Source of the DNA: Microbispora triticiradicis
Lineage (GTDB): Bacteria > Actinomycetota > Actinomycetes > Streptosporangiales > Streptosporangiaceae
Assembly (NCBI GenBank): GCA_003260025.2
Contig: QFZU02000178.1
Coordinates: 1-64,000, forward strand
Reading direction: 5' to 3'
Length of the DNA: 64,000 nt
This document shows positions 52,262 through 62,800 of this stretch, piece by piece. The position numbers were made by a program, and so were the translations under genes. Every line of letters starts with the position of its first letter. Within the stretch, counting starts at the first letter, position 1. The notes beneath the pieces are model-generated. The model had not been told where the DNA came from. It ran no database searches and saw nothing but the letters and a program-made list of their open reading frames with translations.

Positions 52262-52400
52262 GCCGCCAGCGCCCTGGGAATGCGCACCCCGATCGAATAC
52301 GAGATGCTCTACGCAAACACCCAGCTGGCATGACAGCCAACCAAGCCGACTCCACGGAACCCGAGGCACATCAACTCCACAAAACCCGAGACGCATCAGG
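52262..52400 (+). mobile_element. IS3-family transposase 3' remnant
   Basis: The frame ending at 52333 reads SALGMRTPIEYEMLYANTQLA, the usual C-terminus of IS3-type transposases (RHSALGMRTPIEYE). Only this tail remains. It is followed by two near-direct 25-bp repeats of ACTCCAC(GG/AA)AACCCGAG type (about 52349-52400), which may include the terminal repeat of the element. It marks the left edge of a decayed region. Confidence 0.6.
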
Positions 52401-52669
52401 TTCGGGACCGTGATCACAAAGTCCCGGCGCCCATCCGCCGCACTGTGATGAGCGGGCCTGAAGAGCTTCAGCAGTCCTCTGCCGCTCACGCCGATGGCAT
52501 GTGCCCCTCGGCTAGCGCATCCGTCACGCCCTGACCAGCTGTTCCCCTTACGTCAGGCCGGGCGGCATGGTTGTGATACTCATGCCGGTGGCCGCGGCTG
52601 ACCGGAGGTCGGGTCGCCGGATACGAGCGGAACTGATTCGCAGAGGCGCCCTGCGCGCCGTCATCGACG

Positions 52670-52780
52670 ATGGGCCCCTCCTACCTGATGAAGGAAGGGA
52701 CCTACCGGGACGGCGGGCTCGAACGGACTTGGCGCACGAGCTTCTGGGACAGCTACGACGTCCTGGAGAAAGGGCGCGGT
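52670..52780 (+). pseudogene. Unassigned fragment, faintly McrB-like
   Basis: The plus strand reads MGPSYLMKEGTYRDGGLERT, then WRTSFWDSYDVLEKG, reminiscent of the C-terminal GPSYLM...LERIW segment of McrB-type restriction ATPases. Very short and uncertain. Confidence 0.25.
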
Positions 52781-52789
52781 AGGCGGGGG

Positions 52790-52860
52790 AGAGCTTGTAG
52801 GTCTCATCCTTGACCGTCCAGCGCAAGCGCGCCGACGTGCGGCAGTTCCTCACCGTCAAC
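52790..52860 (-). pseudogene. SNF2 (DrmD-like) helicase fragment 1
   Basis: The minus strand reads TVKDETYKLSPAYRAL, matching the post-helicase linker found in SNF2-type DrmD-like proteins. A second, larger fragment of the same kind lies at 53700-54006. The region between has been replaced by unrelated fragments. Confidence 0.35.
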
Positions 52861-52913
52861 GACGGCCTGGCCGACGACAGCCTGGCCGAGGCCACCTCGT
52901 TCCCCTCGGATCG

Positions 52914-53085
52914 CTACTTGCTCGGATCGCTCCGATCCGGGAAGTTCAAGATCGTGAAGGCGCCGTCCATCGCGGCGTGGGCTCCAGCCGAGTCCGGAAG
53001 GACCTGGATGTAGATGTTCGGCTTGGCGCTCATGTCGATGAGATGTCGCAGCTGCTGCCGCATCACGTCTGAACCGCCCACCAGG
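52914..53085 (-). pseudogene. XRE/DUF5753 regulator fragment
   Basis: The minus strand reads LVGGSDVMRQQLRHLIDMSA, KPNIYIQVLPDSAGAHAAMD and GAFTILNFPD, an unmistakable DUF5753 segment. It has no N-terminal HTH and is fused in frame to a methylase fragment. The intact paralogue is at 50598-51461. Confidence 0.65.
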
Positions 53086-53089
53086 CGAT

Positions 53090-53245
53090 TCTCGCCTCCC
53101 GCTTGCCGCGGTCGCCCGCCGCGCTCACCCGCTTCGTTGAAGGGCGGGTTACAGATGACACCGTCCACCTGCGCCCCTGGAAACGCGTCGGCCCGCAGGG
53201 CGTCTCCGTCGTGAACCTTCACCTCGTTGCTGATCAGCGCCAGCC
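53090..53245 (-). pseudogene. N6-adenine DNA methyltransferase fragment
   Basis: The minus strand reads VKVHDGDALRADAFPG and VDGVICNPPFNEAG. The NPPF tetrapeptide is the catalytic motif IV of N6-adenine methylases (HsdM or DrmMI-like). No SAM-binding domain or target-recognition region is present, and the frame runs directly into the DUF5753 fragment. Confidence 0.55.
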
Positions 53246-53699
53246 GGACGGCTGCCAACCTGCCAGGAACTCCACGTCCATGACATCCGGGTTCACCCGG
53301 ACCAGTTGGTGCGGGGGGGGACACCGTCGCCGGCGCGGTGACCACCTCGACGTGGAACCGCTCTCCCCCGGGCGTGACGATCAGATCCCCGGGCGTGCTC
53401 CACACTTCCTCCGACCTGCTGGGGCGGATCACCGACAGCACACCGGACTCCAGGTGCAGGCCCTTGTCGGAATGGAGTTCGGCGATCGTGAGCTGCTGGA
53501 ACTTCGCCATCGCCCGGCGCACCCCGACCTTGACCTGTCTTCTCCGCCATCTGATGAAGATGGTTGCTCAGCTCTTCCGCGCGCCGGAAGGCTGCACCAT
53601 AGACGCGCTGCTCCGCCAAGGCTGGGAGTCGGGGGACCACTGCCCGCCGGATGTCTCTCCGCCCCTGGGAGGTTGATCCGCCGCCCACAGCATGGTGGT

Positions 53700-54006
53700 T
53701 GTGCGCACTGCGCAGAAATCCGAAGTGCTGGGCCAGGAGGCGGCGGCCGGCGTCCGTGTCGAGCTCGACCTCGGCCAGCTCCGGCCGGACCAGGCCGAGC
53801 AGGTTTCGGAAGGCGCTCTCCTTGCCGCTGTGCGGGGTCGCGGTCACCAGCAGCAGATGGCGGTCGGCCGTGGGGTCGGCGACGCGCCGCAGCAGCTCGT
53901 AGCGGAGCTGGTTCTGCGTGGAGGCACTGTCGTCGGCGGCGACGCAGGTGTGGGCTTCGTCGACGGTGACCAGGTCGGGGCAGTGCCGGACGAAGTCACG
54001 CGACTG
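53700..54006 (-). pseudogene. SNF2 (DrmD-like) helicase fragment 2
   Basis: Continuous minus-strand frame: SRDFVRHCPDLVTVDEAHTC (DEAH box), QNQLRYELLRRVADP, HLLLVTATPHSGKESAFRNL (motif III-like TAT) and LGLVRPELAEVELDT. These are the helicase core motifs of an SNF2 protein close to DrmD of DISARM systems, by recall. The N-terminus is cut at the overlap with the plus-strand SF1 helicase and the rest is scrambled. Confidence 0.6.
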
Positions 54007-56119
54007 GGGCCGTGATGAACTGGCCGCCGATCCGCGCTGGGAGTACGGTCTTCCGCCGGTGGCGGAGTCCGAGCTGGCCTGGGTTCAGCACGCACTCGCG
54101 CAGCTCGACGACTCGATCGCCTACGCCGGCGCGGTGGAGAAGGCGCGAGACCCGCGCATGCGAACCACCCGTGTCAACGACTTCTGGCGCGGCATTGTGC
54201 TGGCACCGGATGACGGCAGCGACACCTTCCTGCTGCTGAACGTCGTTCCCCATGACGACGCCTACACCTGGGCCGCGAAGCGCCTGTACACGGTCAACAC
54301 CGCTACGCACGGTTTGGAGGTGCGCAACGTCGTCGCCATCGAGCAACTCACACCTGCCCTTGAGAAGGCGGCGGCACAGGCGCCGACGTTGCTGTTCTCC
54401 AAGCACTCCGACTACGTGCTGCGCGAACTCGGCATCGACGATCAAGTGATGCGCGCCGCTCGAACCATCATCGACAAACCGCAACTGGAGGCATTCGGGA
54501 ACTTGCTCCCGGAGGACCAGTTCGAGGTCCTGCAGTTCCTCGCGGAGGGTTTCTCACCCGAGGAGGTCTACCGGGACGTCGTCGCCGAGCGGCGGCCCGC
54601 GGACGCGATGCCGGACCAGACCGAAGACCTCGCCACGGCCATCGCGAACACCGCCAGTCGCATCATCCTCATCACCGGTCCCGACGAACTGGCGGACATC
54701 CTCGACAAGCCGTTCGCGGCGTGGCGGGTGTTCCTTCACCCGTCGCAGCGACGGGTCGCCTACCGCGTCTCCTACAACGGATCGGCGCAGGTGACGGGAG
54801 GCCCCGGAACGGGAAAGACCGTGGTCGCCCTTCACCGGGTCAAGCATCTGCTCTCGCGCTCGCCTGACAGCCGGATTCTGCTCACCACGTATACCAACGC
54901 CCTCGCCAGGGCCCTGCGGGAGAACCTGACGCTGCTCCTCGACAACGAGGAGCAGCTCGCCCGCATGAACGTGACCACCGTCAACGCCTTCGCGCACCGC
55001 GTCGTACGTGAGTTGGCCGACCGTGTGCCGGCCATCATAGGAGACGCCGACGAACGGCACATCTGGCGCCGGATCTGCCGCCGGCTCGACCTGCCCTGGA
55101 CGGAACAGTTCCTGGCGCAGGAGTTCCGGCATGTCGTCCTCGCTCAGCGCGTCAGCGACAGGGAGGAGTACCTGCGGGCCAACCGACACGGGAGGGGCTC
55201 GGCGCTCGGGCCTCGGCAGCGGGAGCGCGTCTGGCAGGCCATCGAGGCGTTCGCGGTGGAGTTACGCGCCGCGGGCACCAGCACTCACCTCCAGGTGTGC
55301 GCGCAGGCCATCCGGCTGCTCGACGGTGCCGACCTCTCCGCACACGGCTATAACCATGTCGTCGTCGACGAGGCGCAGGACCTGCACCCGGCCCAGTGGC
55401 GTGTGCTGCGGGCAGCGGTGGCCGAAGGGCCAGACGATCTCTTCATCACCGGCGATCCTCACCAGCGGATCTACGACTCTCGGGTATTGCTCGGCGCACT
55501 GGGCATCTCCGTCGCCGGGCGCAGCAGCCGCCTGCGCATCAACTACCGGAGCACCGAAGAGATCCTCACCTGGTCGACCGGCCTGCTCGACGACTCCCAG
55601 TTCCAGGACCTGGGGGGCGAGAGCGGGGACAGTCTTGCGGGCTATCGCTCGCTGCTCCACGGCAAGCGGCCGCATGCGGTCGGCTACCCGACCGAAGAGG
55701 CCGAGGTCACGGCGCTCGTAGAGCGGGTACAGGAATGGATCGGTCAGGGTGTCCGGCCAAGCGAGATCGCGATCTGCACCCGCTTCAACATCCTGCTGGG
55801 CAGGGTGGCCGCACGGTTGACCACCGCCGGCGTCCCTGTCGTACGAGTCAAGGATCACCCTGATGGGAACGCCGACGGAGTACGACTCGCGACCATGCAC
55901 GCGATGAAGGGCCTGGAGTTCCGCTGCGTCGCCGTAGCAGGGGTGACCGCGCGAGCCCTCCCTTTCGCCAAAGAGATCACGCCTTCGGACGTGGACCGGA
56001 TGCAGCACGAGAGCGACATGCTCAGAGAGCGTTGTGTTCTCTTCGTAGCGTGCACCCGAGCTCGCGAGGCACTGTACGTGTCCTGGAGCGGGACACCAAG
56101 CCCCTTCCTGCCCCTCTGA
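53918..56119 (+). CDS. UvrD/SF1 helicase with RelE-like N-terminal region, 5' end disturbed
   Basis: Superfamily 1 helicase. The N-terminal section (ARDPRMRTTRVNDFWRGIVL ... FLLLNVVPHDDAYTWAAKRL) resembles the RelE/ParE-like domain of UvrD-related proteins. The helicase core has Walker A GGPGTGKT, LLTTYTNALAR, VVVDEAQDLHPAQW (motif II), NYRSTEEI and LATMHAMKGLEF. Family similarity begins only near 54040 (DPRWEYGLPPVAESELAW); the preceding codons overlap the antisense SNF2 fragment, so the true start is unclear (53918 is simply the first in-frame start). It may be 5'-truncated by the rearrangement that scrambled 52.2-54 kb, although the helicase motifs are intact. Confidence 0.7.
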   Translation: MEALSSAATQVWASSTVTRSGQCRTKSRDWGRDELAADPRWEYGLPPVAESELAWVQHALAQLDDSIAYAGAVEKARDPRMRTTRVNDFWRGIVLAPDDGSDTFLLLNVVPHDDAYTWAAKRLYTVNTATHGLEVRNVVAIEQLTPALEKAAAQAPTLLFSKHSDYVLRELGIDDQVMRAARTIIDKPQLEAFGNLLPEDQFEVLQFLAEGFSPEEVYRDVVAERRPADAMPDQTEDLATAIANTASRIILITGPDELADILDKPFAAWRVFLHPSQRRVAYRVSYNGSAQVTGGPGTGKTVVALHRVKHLLSRSPDSRILLTTYTNALARALRENLTLLLDNEEQLARMNVTTVNAFAHRVVRELADRVPAIIGDADERHIWRRICRRLDLPWTEQFLAQEFRHVVLAQRVSDREEYLRANRHGRGSALGPRQRERVWQAIEAFAVELRAAGTSTHLQVCAQAIRLLDGADLSAHGYNHVVVDEAQDLHPAQWRVLRAAVAEGPDDLFITGDPHQRIYDSRVLLGALGISVAGRSSRLRINYRSTEEILTWSTGLLDDSQFQDLGGESGDSLAGYRSLLHGKRPHAVGYPTEEAEVTALVERVQEWIGQGVRPSEIAICTRFNILLGRVAARLTTAGVPVVRVKDHPDGNADGVRLATMHAMKGLEFRCVAVAGVTARALPFAKEITPSDVDRMQHESDMLRERCVLFVACTRAREALYVSWSGTPSPFLPL

Positions 56120-56149
56120 TCCGGCCGCAGGCGGCCGTTGGCCGAACCA

Positions 56150-56380
56150 TTACGAGCGAGCACAATCAAGCGCTCGCTCAGGATCGCGAACTCCTTGAAC
56201 ACGACGTTCAAAGGCATCGAGGTGACGAAAGGCATCGCGCTACACAAGCGTTGGTCGGCGAGGTCTAGGCCCGCTCGGACCAAGTCCGCGATCCGGAGGG
56301 AGTCACACAGGACGCCAGGCCCCTCGGCAACTGCGGGCAGGGTCATACTCTGCAATTAGGTCATCGATTCTCCTCGCCAT
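56150..56380 (-). pseudogene. Frameshifted small gene downstream of the immunity gene
   Basis: The ATG at 56380 (GGCGAGG upstream) opens MARRIDDLIAEYDPARS... and stops soon after. A second frame continues with VAEGPGVLCDSLRIADLVRA, GLDLADQRLCSAMPF and VVFKEFAILSERLIVLARNG. Joined with one frameshift they make a plausible protein of about 75 aa. It might be a decayed second immunity gene. Low confidence. Confidence 0.3.
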
Positions 56381-56813
56381 AACCTCGCCCCCATTCAACC
56401 GTTTGATCACTATCCAAGGACACATTTGAAAATGCATAGAGGAAACAGTGCGCGAGTTGAACAACACCCGATTCTTCCAGATCCGGAAGGGCATCAAACT
56501 CCCCCGGGGCAACGTCTAGCGAAAAATTACCTCCACCCTCATTCAAGATTATCGTTACATTACACCGGAAACAGTCTGCGGACTCTTGGTGGAGAAATGT
56601 GAGATAAAGGCCTGATATCGACTCGCGATGCGCCTTAAGCCAGGACGGGCGCCCTTGCCCGCTCCAGTGATGCACCTTCGCCTGCCAGGACAACCTCTCA
56701 ACGTCTTCCAGAGAGACTTTCTTGATGTCACCCCTACTAATGACTCCAGCCCGATTCTCGACAAGAGGCCAGGCACGCATCCGGCGCCTCACTCGGCACA
56801 AGAAGTTGATCAC
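56361..56813 (-). CDS. Putative immunity protein of the RHS toxin
   Basis: 150-aa acidic protein (LSWQAKVHHWSGQGRPSWLK ... ESADCFRCNVTIILNEGGGN ... EFDALPDLEESGV). I do not recognise a family. The GTG at 56813 overlaps the toxin stop (GTGA), so it is translated right after the toxin, the usual place for a cognate immunity protein. Base composition is noticeably more AT-rich than elsewhere in the window, as often seen for exchangeable toxin tips and their immunity genes. Confidence 0.65.
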   Translation of the reverse strand: MINFLCRVRRRMRAWPLVENRAGVISRGDIKKVSLEDVERLSWQAKVHHWSGQGRPSWLKAHRESISGLYLTFLHQESADCFRCNVTIILNEGGGNFSLDVAPGEFDALPDLEESGVVQLAHCFLYAFSNVSLDSDQTVEWGRGYGEENR

Positions 56814-59800
56814 CCGCCAAATCCCCGGATGAAAATAGCCGTATCATCCGTGATGTCGGATTTTGGATCGTCCGCCCTTCTCAGGAGTTCCCGCATCCTG
56901 TGATTTCCATTTCCGATCACATTTCCACCTTCATAGACATACATTACATCCGGCGGTTCCGTGTGCCGAGCCGCGGCAACTAATTCGTCATCGTCTAGCC
57001 CTCGCAGATCCTCTGCCTTTGCGGCGCTGTAGCTACCATCGGACTCCAAATTCCTTAGATCAGCGACTCGTGCGTTCGGCGCAGGCGCTGGTCCTGTCTC
57101 CTTCTTACCGAAATGCCGCTTGAAGAAGCCCGGCTTTTTCGATGGACAGTTGTGGGCGAGGATAGGGGTATCCCCTGCCAGCACATGGTACGTGGGTAGG
57201 TGGTCGATCGTCAGGTTGTGGACCTCTTGCTGCTCGCTGGTCCAGGTCTTGATGGCGGAGATTCGGAGCTGGGTGCCGGCGGAGGTGCGCAACCACATGC
57301 CGGGTTGGAGCTGACCGGCCTGCAGCCAGGCGTGACGGTTCTGCACCCAGAATGGGTGGTTGTCAGTCGCGGTGATGGTGTCACCGTTCCCGGCCTTGGC
57401 CGACTTGGGCTTGATCGAGATCTCGACCATGTGCTTGTCGGCTTTGTAGCCGGTGGTAGCGGTGACCGCATGGGCGCCTTCGGCGGAGGTCACCGGATCG
57501 GTCGCAAGGACCTTGTCGCCGACCTTGAGCTGTTCGATCGGACGACGTGAGCCATCTGCCATCAGCACCAAGGTCCCTGGCGGGAAGCTGCAGCGGCTTC
57601 CGGAACGCGACTTCGAGCCGCCACGGGTCGACGCGCTGCTCTTGTGGGTGCCCCCGCGCGATCGGGTGGCCTTGCTGGTCGCCTTCGCCTCGGCTCTGGC
57701 CTTGCGCCTCGCCGCGGCGGCCGCTCGTCGTTCGGAGGCCGCCGCAGCCGCCTCCGCTCGTCTGGCCGCAGCCTTCTGGGCCGCCTTTCTCGCCGCCAGC
57801 TTCTCAGCTTGCTGGGCCGCGAGCCGCTTGGACAGGAACTCCGCTCCTTCCTTGAGCCCCTTCCCAAGGAGGTTCATGACACCGCCGACTCCGGCCCAGG
57901 AGATGATCGTCGCAGCGACGCTGCCGACCTTGTAGGCGGTGGAGTTGCGGTTGACGCCGAAGATTCCTTCCAGCTGTGACATCCAGTCCAGCGGGCCGCC
58001 CACGCCGAACGCCTGCAGCGCCAGCTGAGCGGCGATCACCGCGGTGTTGTTCTCCAGGAACGACCGCACCGCGCCGAAGAAGCCGTCGATCGCCCACTGG
58101 GGGATCGAGTTGAGCATGGTGCACAGCGCCGCCGGCAGCCAGGACGGGCACCGCACCGACAGGCCGGTCGGGTCCGCGAAGGTCTCCGGGTTGTTCCCCG
58201 CGTACCCGTACGGGTTAGCCAGCTGCGGCTCGCTCAGCTCCAGGATGGGGTCGGGCGAGAGGAACTTCCCGATCGACGGGTCGTAGAACCGGGCGTCCAG
58301 CAGCACGAGGTCGGTGGAGGAGTCCTCGGTCTTGCCGAGGAAACCGCGGTCGGTGACGGAGATGTCGTCCCGTCCACCTCGGTGCGCGCCGAACGGCAGG
58401 TACCGCTGCCTGCTCACGTTCCCGGTCGCGTCGTCGATGGCCAGTTGTGATGACCCGTGTGGATCGGCGACCAGCCAGGTCACCGCCCCAACACCGGAAG
58501 TCCGTACGGCCACGGTCGCACCGTCGCCGGAGGCGTAGTACCGCTTGGCCGTCAGTGCCGAGTTCGCGAGCTCGACCTCCATCGAGCCCAGATACAGCGT
58601 GGTCTTGCCGCCCTCGCGGCGGATGATCCGCTCGCCGGACGCCGAGTAGACGTTCTCGGTCGCCTGCCCGTCGACCACCGCCTTGGTGAGCCGTCCAAAC
58701 TCGTCCCAGTCCAGTGTGGTGGTCGTCGACCCCACGTGCCGGGAACTCAACGCACCGTTGTCGTCGTAGGTATAGGTGTCGGTAGGCCCATCCGAGTGGC
58801 TGATACTGGTGACCGCGTTCGGCCGCACCGCGTTCGCGCCCGAGGTCGGGTAGTGATACGTGGAGATCTTGCCGCTGGAGACGACCTGGGAGAGGTTGCC
58901 CAGAGGGTCGTAGGAGTAGGACACCGAATACGGGTCCGGGCCCTTGCCGTCGGCCGAGGCCATCCCGCTGGAGCAGCCCGAGGCCGAGGTCGTCCACGCC
59001 GAGGTGAGCCGCTCCAGGTCGTCGTAGGTGAAGCACTCCGACTGCGAACCGGTGGCGCCATCGATCGTCGCGACCTTGTCGACGATCCGGTTGACGTTGT
59101 CGTTGATGTCGTAGAAGTAGTCGTCATTTTGGGCGACCACGGTGCCGGTGCCGGCCTTGGCCGTCGTGGTGATGTTCGTCAGGTTGCCGGTGCCGACGTC
59201 CCAGCCCAGGGTCCGTTTGACCTGCCCGTCGGCCCCGTACAGCCGTTCGGTCATGTCACCGGTCGGGTCGTAGGCCGTGCTCTTGACGTAGGTGAACCCG
59301 CCGCCGAAGTCCGACGTCAGCGAGTAGGCGTCGCCCAGGCCGGTGTAGCCGTAGGTGAGCGTCTCCGCGGGCAAGCCCGCTACAGCAGGCACACCGACGG
59401 TCTCCACCCGGCCACTCGTGCCGTACCCGGCGGTGAAGGTGTAGTCGCCAGCGAGAGCACCCTCGCTGCTCGGGAGCGTCACCTTCGTGCCCAGGGGATG
59501 GTACGCCGCGTCGTAGCCGGTCACGGCCGAGGTGTACGGCTGACCGTCCGTCCAGCGGGTGGAGGACGTGAGCTGACCCTTGATGAGAGTGTCGTAGGTC
59601 CACTCCGCCACCTTGGTCCCGGTTCCGGCATCGCCCACCCACTGCGCGGTACGCCGGTCGAGATCGTCGTAGCTGTAGGAGATCTTCTGGCCCTTGGCGT
59701 CCGTCGCTGTGACCAGGCGCCCGGCGTCGTCGTAGACGTTCGACGAGTCTCCCGCATCCGGATCGTGGGAGCTGAGCCGCTGCCCGAGCCAGTCGTAGGT

Positions 59801-62800
59801 AAAGGTCTTGACGTTGCCGTTGGCGTCGGTGACCTTCGTCAGGCGGCCCTGGATGTCGTACTCGTACGTCGTGTCGTGGTGCGTGGGGCCGCCCTGCGGA
59901 AGGGTGACAGTCAGCGACTGCCAAGCCGACCAGGCGGAGTTGCCATTGGGCGCGACCGCCCGCGCATGCCAGCGCACCTTCCACCCGTCCGCCAGCTTGC
60001 CCGCGGGGACGGTGGCGGACGCACTGGTCCCGGAGTCCACGTCGTCCACGCCGCCAGCCCAGATCTGGCCCGTGCCCTGTCCCGGCACCGCAGGGTCGTG
60101 CTCGACCTCGAACTCCGCGCGCAGCGTGCCGCCAGCCGGGCCGGTGACCGTCGCGCTCAGGGCGGGCGTCAGCGACGAGGTGACCGTGCCCCCGCTGGAG
60201 GACGGGGTGACGCCGAGCGCACCCACGGTCGGGTCGGGCAGGTCGACGGTGAACGTCTGCCAGCCCGACCAGGGCGAGGTCGAGCTTGCCGCGGCGGCGC
60301 GGGCACGCCAGCGTACCTGCCATCCGTCGGCGAGTTTTCCGGAAGCCACCGTTACGGACGCGTCGGCACCGGAGGCGACCTGATCCGCCGACCCTGTCCA
60401 GATCTGACCGCTGCCGTGTGCGGTGTCGGCCGGGTCGTGTTCGACCTCGAACTCCACCTTCAGCGCGCCACCCTCCGGGTCGTTGGGCGTCGCGTGCAGC
60501 ACGGGGGTCAGGGAAGGAGTGACCGTCGTTCCACCCGAAGTCTCGGATGGCGTGACCTGCAATTGCCCGATCGTGGCTTTGGGCACGGTGACGGTGAACG
60601 TCTGCCATGGCGACCAATCCGACGTCGCGGCGGCGGCCACCGCGCGCACCCGCCACCGGACCACCCACCCGTCGTTCAGCTTGCCTGTGGGGACGGTGAC
60701 GGCGGCGTCGGCCCCGGATGTGATGCCATCGACGGCACCCGTCCAGATCTGGCCGGTCCCATTCTCGGTGTGCGCGGGGTCGTGTTCTAGTTCAAACTCG
60801 GCGCGCATGGTGCCGCCGTTGGGATCAGTCACCGTGGCATGCAGCGCCGGGCTGAGCGAGGAGGTGACAGTGGTTCCGCCCGAGGTCTGAGACGGGGTCA
60901 CCTGCAGCTGCGACGTGACGGGGTCGGGTACGTCGACCTTGAGCTGCCGCCAGTCGCTCCAGGCGGACGCCGTTCCCGAGGCGCCGCTCGTGACGACACG
61001 GGCCCGCCAGCGCACCAACCACCCATCCGCCAGCTTCCCACCGGGGACGGATACCGCCGCCTGTGCGCCGGTTGCGACGTTGTCCGCGGCTCCGGTCCAG
61101 ATCTGACCCGAACCATGCGCGGTGTCGGCCGGGTCGTGCTCCAACTCGAACTCCGCCCGCAACGCGCCGCCGTCTGGGTCGAAAGCCCGGCCGAGCAGCG
61201 TGGGCGTACTCGACGAGGTCACCGTCACACCATCGAGAAGGCTGCTAGGAGATACCTGCAGCAGGTCGATCCCGGCCTGCGTGCCACCGGTGGGCACGGC
61301 GACGGTCACCGCCTGCCAGTCGGACCAGTCCGAGACGGCAGACGTCGCCGCGTTGACAGCACGGACCCTCCAGCGCACCCGCCAGCCGTCCGTCAACGTT
61401 CCGGCGGAGACGGTGACGGACGCGCTGCTACCGGAGGCCACGTTGTCCGCAGAGCCGGTCCAGATCTGGCCGGTGCCCTGGTCGCCCGGTGCGGCGGGGT
61501 CGTGCTCGATCTCATACTCGGCGCGCAGGCTTCCGCCACCGGGATCGGTGACCGTCGCGCGCAGAACCGGTGTGAGGGTCGAGGTGACTGTCCTCCCACC
61601 GACGTCCGCGGACGGGATCGTCTGAGGCTGGCCTGCCGATGGCTTGGGAATTCCGACGGTGAGGTTCTGCCACGGGGACCAGTCGGACGACAGCGACTGG
61701 CTGGTGTTGACCGCCCGGGCTCGCCAGCGCACCTTCCATCCGTCGCTCAGCTTGCCGTCCGGGACGGTCATGCCGACCTGGCTGCCGGAGGCGGCGTTGT
61801 CGACCGAGCCGGTCCAGATCTGCCCCGTGCCGTGGTCGGTGTCGGCCGGGTCGTGCTCGACTTCGAACTCGGCGCGCAGGCTCGCGCCAGCGGGATCGTT
61901 GACCGTGGCGAGAAGCTGCGGGGTCAGGGAGGAGGTGGCGGTCGTCCCGTTGACGCTCTGCGACGGGGTGACCTGCAGCTGAGCGACTGACGGCCTGGGC
62001 AGCGCGACGTCGAACGACTGCCATGATGTCCATGCCGAGGTGTTCGAACCTGCGCCGACGGCCCTGACCCGCCAGCGCACCCGCCACCCGTCCGATAGCT
62101 TCCCGGCGGAAACAGTCGCTGAGGCCATGCTGCCGGATGCGACGTTGTTCACGCCGCCGGTCCAGATCTGACCCGAACCATGTGCGGTGTCAGCCGGGTC
62201 GTGCTCAATCTCGAACTCGACTCGAGACGGTGCGCCGGACGGGTCGGTGACGCGGGCCGCCAGCACGGGTGTGGCAGACGTGACCGTGATCTGCGAACCA
62301 TTGGTGGTGCTCGGACTGACCTGGAGTTGATCGGTGACCGGGTCCGGCACCGTCACCGTCGCCGACTGCCAGGCCGACCAAGCGGAAGTGGTGGACGCTC
62401 CGACATTGGCCGCCCGGGCTCGCCAGCGCAGGTGCCACCCGTCGGTCAGTTTGCCGGACGGAACCGTCACGGGCGCGTCCGCTCCGGAAGTCACGTTCGC
62501 CGACGATCCCGACCAGATCAGGCCGGTGCCCTCCGAGGTGTACGCGGGATCGTGCTCAACCTCGTAGTCCGCCTTCAAGGTGCCGCCGACAGAGTCGGAG
62601 ACGGTCGCGTGCAGTGCCGGGGTGAGCGACGACGTGATTCGTGTGCCCGGCCCTTGGGTGGAGGGGGTGACGGTGAGCGCACCGACCGCCGGTGCAGAGG
62701 GCACCGTGTAGGTGACGGTAAGCGTCGGTGGGTGGCCGGCCCCAGCCTCCGATGCTTCGAAGTAAACCTCGTATGCGGTGCCGGCGCTCTCGGAGCTTCC

